Positions 33,309 to 42,445 of a stretch of DNA of 64,000 nt are shown piece after piece. A program made the translations under genes and the position numbers. The notes under the pieces were generated by a model that did no database searches, was not told the origin of the DNA, and saw nothing but the letters and a program-made list of their open reading frames with translations. Source of the DNA: JANPBY01 sp963805505 (GTDB taxonomy: Bacteria > Actinomycetota > Actinomycetes > DATJPE01); NCBI GenBank assembly GCA_963805505.1, contig CAWDUP010000007.1, forward strand, positions 434,001 through 498,000, written 5' to 3'. Each line of letters begins with the position of its first letter. Within the stretch, counting starts at the first letter, position 1.

Positions 33309-36017
33309 ATGCCCTCACCTGCGGAGCGCTATGCCGCGGCGCGGCGGCGAAGGGACGCGATCGGCAGCGAAGTCACTCGCTTCGCCTCGACGTATGAGTT
33401 CCCTCTCGATGCGTTCCAGCTACGGGCCTGTCAAGCGCTCGAGGACGGCCACGGAGTGCTCGTTGCTGCACCGACCGGGTCCGGCAAGACCGTCGTGGGC
33501 GAGTTCGCCGTCCACCTGGCGCTGGCCGAGGGGCGGAAGTGCTTCTACACGACCCCCATCAAGGCGCTCTCGAACCAGAAGTTCGCCGATCTCGTGCGCC
33601 AGCACGGGGCCGAACACGTGGGGTTGCTGACGGGCGACCACTCGATCAACGGTGAGGCGCCGATCGTCGTCATGACGACCGAAGTGCTGCGCAACATGCT
33701 CTACGCAGGCTCACCGACACTGGGGGAGCTGGGCTACGTAGTGATGGATGAGGTCCACTACTTGGCCGACCGGTTCCGTGGCGCGGTCTGGGAGGAGGTG
33801 ATCATCCACCTCGCGGAGTCCGTGACCTTGGTGTCCCTGTCTGCGACCGTGAGCAATGCCGAAGAGTTCGGCGACTGGCTCGCGACCGTCCGGGGGGACA
33901 CGACGGTGATCGTCGAGGAGCACAGACCGGTGCCGCTGTGGCAGCACGTCATGGTCCGCAACCGCTTGTACGACCTGTTCACCGATCGTGGGCAGGTGAA
34001 TCCCGAGCTGGTGCGGCAGGCGAGGGACGAGCAGCGCTTCGCGAAGGTCGGGGATCGGCGCCCGCAACGAGGTGGTCGTCGGGGCCGCCATCACAACACG
34101 CCTAGTCGTACGGACGTGATCGAGCGACTCGATCACGAGGGCTTGCTGCCGGCGATCACCTTCATCTTCAGCCGGGTCGGGTGTGATGCAGCTGTTCAAC
34201 AGTGCCTGCGCAGCGGGCTGAGGCTCACCTCGTCCGACGAGAACGCCGAGATCCGGGCGTACGTCGACCAGCGTTGTGCGGGAATCCCCGACGAGGACCT
34301 GGACGTCCTCGGCTACTTCGAGTGGCGCGAGGGACTCACCCGCGGAGTGGCTGCCCACCACGCGGGCATGCTGCCAACCTTCAAGGAGGTCGTCGAGGAG
34401 CTGTTCGTCCGGGGGCTCGTACGCGCGGTCTTCGCCACCGAGACACTGGCCCTCGGCATCAACATGCCAGCCAGGTCCGTGGTCCTGGAGAAGCTGGTCA
34501 AGTGGAACGGTGAGACCCATGCCGACGTCACGCCAGGGGAATACACGCAGCTGACCGGGCGGGCTGGACGTCGGGGCATCGACGTCGAGGGTCATGCCGT
34601 GGTGATCTGGCAGCCGGGTCTGGAGCCACGCTCGGTGGCCGGGCTCGCCTCCACGCGCACCTACCCGCTGCGTTCGTCGTTTCGGCCCTCCTACAACATG
34701 GCGGTCAACCTGGTGGGGCAGCTCGGGCGCGAGCGCGCGCGGGCGATCCTCGAGTCGTCCTTCGCTCAGTTCCAAGCAGACCGTGCGGTGGTCGGCATGG
34801 CGCGTCAGGTCACCAGCAACGACGAGGGCCTCGACGGCTATCGGGAGGCCATGACCTGCGACCTGGGCGACTTCGAGGAGTACGCCGAGCTCCGCCGATC
34901 GCTCAAGGACCGCGAGGCTGCGCTGGCTCGTGCCGGATCCGCCCAGCGCCGAGCCGCCGCGGTGCAGTCCCTGGAGACCCTGCGTCCCGGTGACATCATC
35001 CGGATACCTTCCGGGCGAAATGCCGGGCTCGCGGTGGTGCTCGAGCCGGGCCTGCAGCTGGGATCCGGCGACGGCCCGCGGCCGTACGTCTTGACCGTCG
35101 AGCGTCAGGCCCGGCGGCTGTCGTTGGTCGACTTCCCGTCCCCGGTGGAACCGTTGGAGCGGCTGCGGATCCCCAAGAACTTCAACGCCAAGGACGCCAA
35201 GTCTCGACGTGACCTGGCGTCGTCCATGCGCGCCAAGGTCCACGACGATGGTGCCCGTCGGCGGCAACGCCAGCGCTCCGAGGCCGCGGACGATCCAGAG
35301 ATCGCACGACTTCGAGCGGCCATCCGGGCGCACCCCTGCCACGCGTGCCCCGAGCGCGAGGACCACGCCCGCTGGGCCGAGCGATACTGGCGGCTCCGCA
35401 AGGACAACGATCAGCTTCGGCGCCGGGTGGACAGCCGGACCAACAGCATCGCCAGGCAGTTCGACCGCGTGTGCGACGTCTTGGAGTCACTCGGATATCT
35501 CGTGGGAGACACGGTGACCGCGGAGGGCACTCGGCTGGCGCGCCTCTACACCGAGCTCGACCTGGTGGCGGCGGAGTGCCTGCGCGACGGTCTGTGGGAC
35601 GATCTCGCCCCGGCGGAGCTGGCCGCGTGCGTGTCCGCGTTGGTCTTCGAGTCCCGACAGCCCGACGACGCCGCGCCACCGAGGCTCCCGCACGGACCCA
35701 GTCGGGAGGTCTTAGGTCAGATGGTGCACACCTGGGGACGCCTGGATCAGCTCGAGGACGATCATCACCTCGATTTCCTCCGCGAGATCGACACCGGGTT
35801 CGCCTGGGCCACCTGGCAGTGGGCCTCCGGGCTGCCGCTCGACACCGTCCTTCGGGACAGCGCCCTGACGGCGGGTGACTTCGTTCGGTGGATCAAGCAG
35901 GTGCTCGACCTGCTCGATCAGGTGTCATCAGCCTCGGACGGCAGACTCAGGACCGCAGCCAACCAAGCGAGCGTCTCGCTGCGTCGCGGCGTGGTGGCCT
36001 ACGGCTCGATGGGCTAG
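33309..36017 (+). CDS. helY: DEAD/DEAH-box helicase, HelY/Ski2-like
   Basis: A 902-residue superfamily 2 helicase of the Ski2/Mtr4 type found throughout actinobacteria as HelY. Motif I is APTGSGKTVVGE (about 54-65), motif II is DEVHYLADRFRG, motif III SLSATVSNAEEF, and motif VI QLTGRAGRRGID, followed by a long C-terminal region with winged-helix and helical-bundle parts including the CHACPEREDHARWAERYWRL segment. The cellular role, in RNA or DNA metabolism, is not established. It is followed by the desaturase gene behind an operator-like palindrome. Confidence 0.9.
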   Translation: MPSPAERYAAARRRRDAIGSEVTRFASTYEFPLDAFQLRACQALEDGHGVLVAAPTGSGKTVVGEFAVHLALAEGRKCFYTTPIKALSNQKFADLVRQHGAEHVGLLTGDHSINGEAPIVVMTTEVLRNMLYAGSPTLGELGYVVMDEVHYLADRFRGAVWEEVIIHLAESVTLVSLSATVSNAEEFGDWLATVRGDTTVIVEEHRPVPLWQHVMVRNRLYDLFTDRGQVNPELVRQARDEQRFAKVGDRRPQRGGRRGRHHNTPSRTDVIERLDHEGLLPAITFIFSRVGCDAAVQQCLRSGLRLTSSDENAEIRAYVDQRCAGIPDEDLDVLGYFEWREGLTRGVAAHHAGMLPTFKEVVEELFVRGLVRAVFATETLALGINMPARSVVLEKLVKWNGETHADVTPGEYTQLTGRAGRRGIDVEGHAVVIWQPGLEPRSVAGLASTRTYPLRSSFRPSYNMAVNLVGQLGRERARAILESSFAQFQADRAVVGMARQVTSNDEGLDGYREAMTCDLGDFEEYAELRRSLKDREAALARAGSAQRRAAAVQSLETLRPGDIIRIPSGRNAGLAVVLEPGLQLGSGDGPRPYVLTVERQARRLSLVDFPSPVEPLERLRIPKNFNAKDAKSRRDLASSMRAKVHDDGARRRQRQRSEAADDPEIARLRAAIRAHPCHACPEREDHARWAERYWRLRKDNDQLRRRVDSRTNSIARQFDRVCDVLESLGYLVGDTVTAEGTRLARLYTELDLVAAECLRDGLWDDLAPAELAACVSALVFESRQPDDAAPPRLPHGPSREVLGQMVHTWGRLDQLEDDHHLDFLREIDTGFAWATWQWASGLPLDTVLRDSALTAGDFVRWIKQVLDLLDQVSSASDGRLRTAANQASVSLRRGVVAYGSMG

Positions 36018-36038
36018 CGGTCGTGGATCGCGGCTGGC

Positions 36039-36075
36039 AACCTACGTTTGCGTAGGTTACGCTCCCGTAGGAAAC
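36039..36075. promoter_or_regulatory. operator-like palindrome and -10 region of the desaturase gene
   Basis: AACCTACG (36039-36046) and CGTAGGTT (36051-36058) form a perfect inverted repeat around TTTG. It touches a TACGCT -10 box at 36058-36063, and a further half-site GTAGGAAAC lies at 36067-36075. This placement suits repression by a TetR-like lipid regulator; identity of the regulator is inferred. Confidence 0.55.
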
Positions 36076-36100
36076 CTCGACCTTCGGAGAGAGAGCCACT

Positions 36101-37045
36101 GTGACCATGACCTCGTCGTACTCCACGACCGACCTGCTGCGTGAGCTCGAGCCGTTCGTGGCCGGCGAGGTCGATCGGCACTTCGGCATCGCGAAGGAAT
36201 GGTTCCCGCACGCCTACGTCCCGTGGTCGCTGGGCACCGACTTCGACGGTCCACTGGAGGGGAAGGCCTGGTCCCCGGACCAGTCCTCGCTGAGCGAAGC
36301 CGCGCGGGTCTCACTGTTCGTCAACCTGCTGACCGAGGACAACCTCCCGAGCTATCACGCCCAGATCGCGGAGATCTTCGGCCGAGACGGCGCCTGGGGC
36401 ACGTGGGTCCATCGGTGGACCGCGGAGGAGGGGCGCCACGGTGCCGCGATCCGCGACTACCTGACCGTGACTCGGGCGGTGGATCCCGTCGAGCTGGAGC
36501 GGGCGCGGATGGTGCACATGGAAACCGGTTTTGAGAGTGACTACGGCGACTCAATGGTGCATGGGCTCGCCTACGTCTCGTTCCAGGAGCTCGCCACCCG
36601 TGTCTCGCACCGCAACACCGGCGCCGCGTCCGGCGACCCCGTGTGCGAGGCCCTGATGTCGCGCATCGCGACCGACGAGAACCTGCACATGATCTTCTAC
36701 CGCAACGTCCTCGGCGCCACACTCGAGCTGGACCCCAACAACACCATGCGGGCCATCACCGACGTGGTGAAGACCTTCCAGATGCCTGGCCACTCGATCG
36801 ACGGCTTCTTGCGGAAGTCAGCGGTCATCGCCAACGCAGGCATCTACGACGTGCGGCAGCACAAGGACCAGGTGCTGGCGCCGGTGCTTCGGCAGTGGAA
36901 GGTGTGGGACATCGAAGGACTGAACGCCGAAGGTGAATCGGCCCGCGAGGAGCTCGACGACTTCCTCGCCCAGCTCGAGACCGCCGCGGTGCGCTTCGAG
37001 GAACGCAAGGCAGCCCGAGAGGCGCGCGCCGCCGCCAAGGCCTGA
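36101..37045 (+). CDS. desA: acyl-ACP desaturase (fatty acid desaturase type 2)
   Basis: Soluble diiron enzyme that introduces a double bond into acyl-carrier-protein-bound fatty acids. Diiron ligands are seen in EEGRHGAAIRDYL (ExxRH-like EEGRH) and DENLHMIFYRN (DExxH), separated by about 85 residues as in the family; an N-terminal glutamate in FVNLLTEDNLPSYH supplies another ligand. 314 residues. GTG 36101 follows GGAGAGAGAG. It has its own promoter with a perfect 20-bp inverted repeat, suggesting lipid-responsive control. It converges with the exonuclease gene across a UUCG hairpin. Confidence 0.92.
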   Translation: MTMTSSYSTTDLLRELEPFVAGEVDRHFGIAKEWFPHAYVPWSLGTDFDGPLEGKAWSPDQSSLSEAARVSLFVNLLTEDNLPSYHAQIAEIFGRDGAWGTWVHRWTAEEGRHGAAIRDYLTVTRAVDPVELERARMVHMETGFESDYGDSMVHGLAYVSFQELATRVSHRNTGAASGDPVCEALMSRIATDENLHMIFYRNVLGATLELDPNNTMRAITDVVKTFQMPGHSIDGFLRKSAVIANAGIYDVRQHKDQVLAPVLRQWKVWDIEGLNAEGESAREELDDFLAQLETAAVRFEERKAAREARAAAKA

Positions 37046-37057
37046 GTCGATCCCAAC

Positions 37058-37075
37058 TCGATGCTTCGGCGTCGA
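37058..37075. terminator. UUCG hairpin between convergent desaturase and exonuclease genes
   Basis: TCGATGC (37058-37064) pairs with GCGTCGA (37069-37075), with one G-T wobble, around a TTCG tetraloop. No T-tract; acts plausibly on both strands. Confidence 0.45.
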
Positions 37076-37079
37076 TGCC

Positions 37080-38012
37080 TCAGCCGGACCCGCCGACCGA
37101 CTGAAATGCGTTGAGCACTCGGTTGACCGGAGACTCAAGGTTCCAGCGATCGGCGAGGTCCAGGAGTCGTTCCGGCTCGAGCGGGTGAGCTGGGAGCGTG
37201 GTGTCCAGGCCGCTCGGCACCGGAACGTCCTGGGCCACCTGCACCACCGTTGGAGCGACGGCCAGGTAGTCACGAGCCGCCTCGAGCTTGGCCTTCCCGC
37301 CGAAGTCGGACGCCGGGTCGTCCAGTGCCTTCATCAGCGCAGCGAGCGAACCGAACTGGGTGATCAGTGACGCCGCGGTCTTGTCGCCGACGCCCTTGAC
37401 GCCCGGCAGTCCGTCCGAGGGGTCGCCGCGGAGAGTGGCGAAGTCGGCGTAGGCACGCCCGGGGATCGCATACTTCTTCGTCACGGTCGCCTCGTCGATG
37501 ATCTCGAGTCGACCCACGCCGCGGGCCGTGTAGAGGATTCGTACCGGCCGCGAATCGTCGACCAGCTGGAAGAGGTCACGATCGCCGGTCACGACGTCGA
37601 CCGCCCCAGCAGTGATGTGGACGTAGGTGCCGATGACGTCGTCAGCCTCATAGCCCGCGACACCGACCCGGGCGATGCCGAGTGCGTCGAGAACCTCTTC
37701 GATGATCGGGACCTGGGGAGACAGGTCGTCGGGGACCTCCTCCTCGATCGAGCCAGGGTGGGCGACCCGGTGCGCCTTGTACGTCGCGATCGCATCCACC
37801 CGAAACTGCGGACGCCAGTCGGCATCCATGCAGGCCACCAGATGGCTCGGCCGGTGATCGCTCACGAGTCGTGCGATGAAGTCGAGCAGGCCGCGTACGG
37901 CGTTGACCGGCTGGCCGTCTGGTGAACGCACCGAGTCGGGTACCCCGAAAAACGCCCGGAAGTACAGGGAGGCCGTGTCGAGCAGCAGCAGCTTGTCCGG
38001 GCGGTCGGTCAC
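37080..38012 (-). CDS. 5'-3' exonuclease (Pol I N-terminal-like FEN nuclease)
   Basis: A 310-residue stand-alone FEN-type nuclease. LLLLDTASLYFRAFFG carries the first metal-binding Asp, VACMDADWRPQFR the next, GYEADDVIGTYVHITAGAVDVVTGDRDLFQLVDD (split) the central acidic cluster, and GLPGVKGVGDKTAASLI the helix-hairpin-helix H3TH motif. It removes 5' flaps or RNA primers in replication and repair. GTG 38012 is used because it gives the usual short N-terminus; a CATGCT box lies six bases upstream. It is divergent from the M24 peptidase gene. Confidence 0.92.
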   Translation of the reverse strand: MTDRPDKLLLLDTASLYFRAFFGVPDSVRSPDGQPVNAVRGLLDFIARLVSDHRPSHLVACMDADWRPQFRVDAIATYKAHRVAHPGSIEEEVPDDLSPQVPIIEEVLDALGIARVGVAGYEADDVIGTYVHITAGAVDVVTGDRDLFQLVDDSRPVRILYTARGVGRLEIIDEATVTKKYAIPGRAYADFATLRGDPSDGLPGVKGVGDKTAASLITQFGSLAALMKALDDPASDFGGKAKLEAARDYLAVAPTVVQVAQDVPVPSGLDTTLPAHPLEPERLLDLADRWNLESPVNRVLNAFQSVGGSG

Positions 38013-38037
38013 GAGGGCAGCATGCCAGCCCAGTGCG

Positions 38038-38043
38038 TAGGCT
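38038..38043 (+). promoter_or_regulatory. -10 box of M24 peptidase gene (TAGGCT)
   Basis: TAGGCT six bases before GTG 38050, implying a leaderless mRNA. Confidence 0.5.
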
Positions 38044-38049
38044 GGCGAT

Positions 38050-39162
38050 GTGAGCAGCCTCCTCGTCGACCTCGATCGCCTCGGCCGCGCGGCCGCCCTG
38101 ACCGGCCGGGCCGGTCTCGACGCCATGCTGATCTCACCCGGCCCAGACCTGCGCTACCTGTGCGGGTACGACGCCATTCCGCTGGAGCGGCTGACCTGTC
38201 TCGTCCTGCGCCCTGAGGCCGACCCGGTCGTCGTGGTACCGACTCTCGAGGTCCCGGCCGCGGCCGCGTCGCCCCTGGGGCGGGCCGGCGTCGAGATCCG
38301 CGGCTGGGCTGAGACCGACGACCCGTACGCGCTCGTGGCCGACCTCGTGCCGGGCGCGGGTCAGGTCGCCATCGACGATCACATGTGGGCCGAGAAGGTG
38401 TTGGCCCTTCGGGCAGCCATGCCGCACGCCGAGCAGGTTCTCGCGGGCAGTGTCCTGCGTGAGCTCCGCATGCGAAAGTCACCGGCGGAGGTCGCGGCCT
38501 TGGCGGTGGCAGGGGCGGCCATCGACGCCGTGCATGCCGAGGTGCACCAGTGGCTCAAGCCGGGACGCACCGAGCGGGAGGTCGGTGCGGACATCGCAGA
38601 CGCGATCCTCGCGGCCGGACATTCCACGGTCGACTTCGTCATCGTCGGTTCCGGACCGAACGGGGCCAGTCCGCACCATGAGCTGTCCGATCGGGTCATC
38701 CAAGCCGGTGACCCGGTCGTGGTCGACATCGGCGGCACCACTCCGGAGGGCTACTGCTCCGACGAGACGCGCACCTACGCGGTCGGTGCACCGCCGGCTG
38801 AGTTCCTTGCCTCCTACGAGGTGCTCCAGGCCGCTCAGGATGCCGCCTGCCGCTGGGCGCGTCCGGGCGTGAGCGCGGAGTCCATCGACGCCGCCGCGAG
38901 AGAGGTGATCGAGGCCGCTGGTTTCGGCGAACTCTTCATCCACCGCACCGGGCACGGCATCGGGTTGTCCACCCACGAGGAGCCGTACATCGTCGCGGGC
39001 AACACCTTGACCGTGGAGCCTGGCATGGCCTTCTCGATCGAACCGGGCATCTACCACCCCGGCTTGTTCGGTGCTCGCATCGAGGACATCGTGGTGTGCA
39101 CCGACGAGGGAGCCCGGAGACTCAATCTGCGCCCGCGTGAGCTTGTTGTGCTGGACGTGTGA
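38050..39162 (+). CDS. Xaa-Pro peptidase family protein (M24)
   Basis: Cytosolic metallopeptidase of the creatinase/prolidase M24B group, 370 residues. An N-terminal creatinase-like domain (1-130) precedes the pita-bread domain, whose metal ligands appear in VVVDIGGTTPEGYCSDETRTY (two Asp), HRTGHGIGLSTHEEPY (His), IEPGIYHPG (Glu) and ARIEDIVV (Glu). It would release an N-terminal residue before proline. GTG 38050 is supported by the TAGGCT box. It is followed by an acyl-CoA dehydrogenase. Confidence 0.92.
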   Translation: MSSLLVDLDRLGRAAALTGRAGLDAMLISPGPDLRYLCGYDAIPLERLTCLVLRPEADPVVVVPTLEVPAAAASPLGRAGVEIRGWAETDDPYALVADLVPGAGQVAIDDHMWAEKVLALRAAMPHAEQVLAGSVLRELRMRKSPAEVAALAVAGAAIDAVHAEVHQWLKPGRTEREVGADIADAILAAGHSTVDFVIVGSGPNGASPHHELSDRVIQAGDPVVVDIGGTTPEGYCSDETRTYAVGAPPAEFLASYEVLQAAQDAACRWARPGVSAESIDAAAREVIEAAGFGELFIHRTGHGIGLSTHEEPYIVAGNTLTVEPGMAFSIEPGIYHPGLFGARIEDIVVCTDEGARRLNLRPRELVVLDV

Positions 39163-39183
39163 CCACCCGAGAGGACGAATGCC

Positions 39184-40335
39184 GTGGCCCTGACCGTTGA
39201 TCGAGAGCTTCCCACGGAGGAGGCGCGCGAGCTGATCGCCTTGACGCGGGAGATCGCTGATGCGGAGCTCGCCCCCCACGCGGCGACCTACGAGGCGGAG
39301 AAGCGCTTTCCCCGCGAGACGTTCCGCACGTTGGGAAAGTCCGGCCTTCTCGGTCTCGCCTACCCCGAAGAGCACGGGGGCGGCGGTCAGCCGTACGCCG
39401 TCTATCTGCAGGTTCTCGAGGAGCTGGCCGCCGCCTGGTTGTCCGTGGGCATCGGGGTCAGCGTTCACACCCTCGCCTGTCATCCGCTCGCGGTGTACGG
39501 CACGGCTGATCAGCAGCAAAGGTGGCTGCCGGAGCTGTTGGGCGGCGAGCTGCTCGGCGCCTACTGCCTGTCCGAGCCACAGTCCGGGTCGGACGCTGCG
39601 GCCCTGCAGACCAGCGCCGTCCTTGACGGTGACGACTACGTGGTCACAGGGACCAAGGCCTGGATCAGCCATGGGGGAGTGGCCGACTTCTACGCCGTCA
39701 TGACGCGCACCTCCGACGAAGGTCCGCGCGGCATCACCTGCCTCCTGGTGGACGCAGACACCGAGGGGCTCTCGGCCGCCCCACCGGAGCGCAAGATGGC
39801 TGCGAACGCCAGCCACACCGCGCAGGTCCTGCTGGACGGCGCGCGAGTACCCGCCGATCGACGCATCGGCGCCGAGGGGCAGGGCTTCGAGATCGCGCTC
39901 GCCGCCCTGGACAGCGGACGGCTCGGGATTGCGGCCTGCGCCGTGGGGCTCGCCCAGACCGCACTCGACTTTGCCGTCGGCTATGCCAAGGAGCGCAGGC
40001 AGTTCGGTCGACCGATCGCGGACTTCCAGGGAATGCAGTTCTTGCTGGCCGACTGCGCGACCCAGATCACGGCGGCCCGTGAGCTCTACCTGGCTGCCGC
40101 GCGGCGCAAGGACCGAGGGCAGCCGTTCGGGACACAGGCCGCTATGGCGAAGCTGTTTGCCACGGACATGGCGATGCAGGTCACCACCGACTGCGTGCAG
40201 GTGCTGGGAGGCTACGGCTACGTGGAGGACTTCCCGGTCGAGCGCTACATGCGCGAGGCCAAGGTGCTGCAGATCGTCGAAGGGACCAACCAGATCCAGC
40301 GGATGGTCATCGGTCGGGCCCTCACCAAGGGCTAG
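39184..40335 (+). CDS. acyl-CoA dehydrogenase
   Basis: FAD flavoenzyme that oxidises acyl-CoA to enoyl-CoA, 383 residues. AYCLSEPQSGSDAAALQT, KAWISHGGVADFY, the YAKERRQFGRPIADFQGMQF helix, QVLGGYGYVEDFPVERYMREA and the catalytic Glu in QIVEGTNQIQRMVIGR are diagnostic. The position next to a lysine cluster that ends at crotonyl-CoA makes a short-chain substrate attractive, but this is inference. GTG start with a GAGGA-like site eight bases upstream. It precedes an Lrp/AsnC regulator. Confidence 0.92.
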   Translation: MALTVDRELPTEEARELIALTREIADAELAPHAATYEAEKRFPRETFRTLGKSGLLGLAYPEEHGGGGQPYAVYLQVLEELAAAWLSVGIGVSVHTLACHPLAVYGTADQQQRWLPELLGGELLGAYCLSEPQSGSDAAALQTSAVLDGDDYVVTGTKAWISHGGVADFYAVMTRTSDEGPRGITCLLVDADTEGLSAAPPERKMAANASHTAQVLLDGARVPADRRIGAEGQGFEIALAALDSGRLGIAACAVGLAQTALDFAVGYAKERRQFGRPIADFQGMQFLLADCATQITAARELYLAAARRKDRGQPFGTQAAMAKLFATDMAMQVTTDCVQVLGGYGYVEDFPVERYMREAKVLQIVEGTNQIQRMVIGRALTKG

Positions 40336-40371
40336 CGAGCCGATCGGGCCGCCTGAGGGCGGCGTCGGCGG

Positions 40372-40377
40372 TAGATT
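40372..40377 (+). promoter_or_regulatory. -10 box of Lrp/AsnC gene (TAGATT)
   Basis: TAGATT seven bases before GTG 40385; supports that start. Confidence 0.5.
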
Positions 40378-40384
40378 CTGCGGC

Positions 40385-40846
40385 GTGGAGGACATCGACG
40401 CCGAGATCATCCGGCTGCTCGGCGTGGATGGCCGGATGTCGTACACCGATCTCGGCAAGGCCACCGGTCTGTCGACCTCCGCGGTTCATCAACGGGTACG
40501 TCGCCTCGAGGAGCGCGGTGTTCTCGTCGGCTACGCGGCGGTCGTCGACCACGCGGCGATCGGGCTACCCGTCACCGCCTTCGTCTCCATCACGCCGTTG
40601 GACCCCTCCCAAGCAGACGACGCACCCGAGCGGCTAGCGCCCATCGGCGCCATCGAGGCGTGCCACTCGGTCGCTGGAGACGAGTCCTACATCCTGAAGG
40701 TTCGAGTCGCCTCGCCGGTCGCGTTGGAGCTGTTGTTGGCACAGATCCGCGCGACCGCCAACGTCCGCACGCGCACCACGATCGTGCTGTCCACGCCCTA
40801 CGAGGGTCGCCCGCCCAGCGACGTACCCGTTCGGCCGACCGCCTGA
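40385..40846 (+). CDS. Lrp/AsnC family transcriptional regulator
   Basis: A 153-residue regulator with an N-terminal helix-turn-helix (DAEIIRLLGVDGRMSYTDLG and GLSTSAVHQRVRRLEERGVL) and a C-terminal RAM-type ligand domain (about 65-140; YAAVVDHAAIGLPVTAFVSI). Such proteins often respond to amino acids. Lying next to kamA it is a candidate lysine-responsive regulator of the adjacent lysine genes, an inference from position. GTG 40385 is supported by the TAGATT box seven bases upstream. It converges with kamA. Confidence 0.9.
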   Translation: MEDIDAEIIRLLGVDGRMSYTDLGKATGLSTSAVHQRVRRLEERGVLVGYAAVVDHAAIGLPVTAFVSITPLDPSQADDAPERLAPIGAIEACHSVAGDESYILKVRVASPVALELLLAQIRATANVRTRTTIVLSTPYEGRPPSDVPVRPTA

Positions 40847-40847
40847 G

Positions 40848-40867
40848 GGCGCGGGCTCACCTGCGCC
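40848..40867. terminator. hairpin between convergent Lrp/AsnC and kamA
   Basis: GGCGCGGG (40848-40855) pairs with CCTGCGCC (40860-40867), one wobble pair, around CTCA. Placed just past both stop codons. Confidence 0.45.
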
Positions 40868-40879
40868 GGAAGACCGGGG

Positions 40880-42352
40880 TCAGCGGGTCGAGGCTTGCCT
40901 GGACGCGGCCGCGGCCTGGGAGGCGTCGGCAAGCGTCCGCTCAACCGACTCCATGCCGTGCTCCAACCACCACGCCTGACCCTCGGTCGGCAACGTGTCG
41001 ATCGGGTCGTAGTACTCGTACGTCCGCGCCGTCGCATCGGGATCGGCCGCCTCGATCGAGGTGCGGTAGTTCTTGGTCCAGTAGGACACGCCGTGGACCT
41101 CGTCGTAGGAGTCCAGCTGATGCACCCAACGCTTGCCGACGAAGGGCACGTCGCACACGATCCGCGGGGTCGCGAAGCCGGGCAGGTAGCCCATCATCCC
41201 GTGCTGCAGCGCCTGGGCCTGCTTGACGCTGACCCGCCAGTGCTCGCTGAACGGGATCATGTCGCACATGTAGAAGTAGTAGGGCATGATCCCGGCGCCG
41301 TCGAGCAGCGAGAAGCACAAGTCGAGCAGCTGCTCCACGGTGGCGTTAACCCCACGCATGAGCACACCCTGGTTACGCACGTCGCGTACTCCCGCGTCCA
41401 GCATCGCGCGTGTCGCCTCGGCGACCAGCGGGGTGACCGACTGCGCCGCATTGACGTGAGTGTGGATCGCGAGGGAAACGCCGCGCTCGCGGGCGGTGGC
41501 GCCTAGGCGCGTCATGCCGGCAACGACGTCGTCCTGGAGCCAGTGCTGGGGGAGGCCCATGAGCGCCTTGGTGGCCAACCGGATGTCGCGGATGTTCTCG
41601 ACCTCGAGCAGTCGAGAAACAAAGCTCTCCAGGCTCTTCCAAGGCAGGTTCGCTACGTCACCGCCACTGACGACGACATCGCGGACACCGGGAGTACGTC
41701 GGAGGTAGTCGATCATCTGATCTTGACGATCCACCGGCTTCAGGTCGAACTTCAGCTTGGCAACCTGCGGGGTCGAGTTCCCGACCAGATCCATCCGGGT
41801 GCAGTGCCCGCAGTACTGCGGGCAGGTGGGGAGCAGCTCGGCGAGCACCTTGGTCGGGTAGCGGTGGGTGAGGCCTTCGGCCACCCACATGTCGTGCTCG
41901 TGCAACGAGTCACGCGTCGCGTGGGGATGGGTCGGCCAGTCCGTGCGCCGGTCACTGAAGACGGGCAGCATGTAGCGGCGTACCGGGTCGGCGTAGAACG
42001 CTTCGGTGAACTCTGCCGGCGAAGGGGCGCCGGCGTCGTGCGAGCCGCCGACCATCGTGTTCATCATCTGGGGCGGGACCAGCATCGACATGGTGGCCCG
42101 CTCGGCTTGGTCGCGCTCCAGGTCGGCGTAGAACCGGTCCTCCAGCAGGTCGCCGACGAGCTCGCGCAGCTGCTTGATGTTCTTGACGCAGTGCGAGCGC
42201 TGCCACTGCGCGTCGCGCCACTGCTCCTCGCTGACGTCTGACCAGCCGACGAAGCGGGTCCAGTCGGGCTCCACGAGGGTGCGCGCGCGGTAGGCGTAGG
42301 GCTGCGGCACGGCCTGCGTGGAGGGCGCCGGAGCTACCAGCTGATCAGTCAT
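40880..42352 (-). CDS. kamA: lysine 2,3-aminomutase
   Basis: Radical SAM and PLP enzyme that converts L-lysine to L-beta-lysine, the first step of the beta-lysine route. The cluster motif CPQYCGHC (C-x3-C-x2-C) is clear, preceded by THRYPTKVLAELLPT, and DVVVSGGDVANL and RGVNATVEQLLDLCFSL match the family. At 490 residues it is somewhat longer than the clostridial enzyme. ATG 42352 is chosen because TACTCT lies seven bases upstream. It is divergent from kdd, sharing a 93-base intergenic region. Confidence 0.93.
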   Translation of the reverse strand: MTDQLVAPAPSTQAVPQPYAYRARTLVEPDWTRFVGWSDVSEEQWRDAQWQRSHCVKNIKQLRELVGDLLEDRFYADLERDQAERATMSMLVPPQMMNTMVGGSHDAGAPSPAEFTEAFYADPVRRYMLPVFSDRRTDWPTHPHATRDSLHEHDMWVAEGLTHRYPTKVLAELLPTCPQYCGHCTRMDLVGNSTPQVAKLKFDLKPVDRQDQMIDYLRRTPGVRDVVVSGGDVANLPWKSLESFVSRLLEVENIRDIRLATKALMGLPQHWLQDDVVAGMTRLGATARERGVSLAIHTHVNAAQSVTPLVAEATRAMLDAGVRDVRNQGVLMRGVNATVEQLLDLCFSLLDGAGIMPYYFYMCDMIPFSEHWRVSVKQAQALQHGMMGYLPGFATPRIVCDVPFVGKRWVHQLDSYDEVHGVSYWTKNYRTSIEAADPDATARTYEYYDPIDTLPTEGQAWWLEHGMESVERTLADASQAAAASRQASTR

Positions 42353-42359
42353 AGGATCG

Positions 42360-42365
42360 AGAGTA
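42360..42365 (-). promoter_or_regulatory. -10 box of kamA (TACTCT)
   Basis: Minus-strand TACTCT seven bases before the ATG at 42352, implying a leaderless mRNA. Confidence 0.5.
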
Positions 42366-42445
42366 CGCGCAAACCTTGCGGCATAGCCAACTCGAAACAA
42401 CAAGATCTGCGGCGTGTCCAGCAAGAATCGTGAGAGGATCCCGCG

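Noticed and set aside
33711..35366. A 551-codon open frame antisense to the helicase gene
   Set aside because: It is a shadow of the codon pattern of a well-supported helicase gene and has no recognisable domains.
38479..40464. A 661-codon open frame antisense to the M24 peptidase and acyl-CoA dehydrogenase genes
   Set aside because: It covers two clear genes on the other strand and carries no protein motifs.
42353..42445. TTG-N9-CAA near the divergent kamA/kdd promoters as an Lrp operator
   Set aside because: The pattern is too loose to tell from chance; only the location next to an Lrp/AsnC gene supports it.
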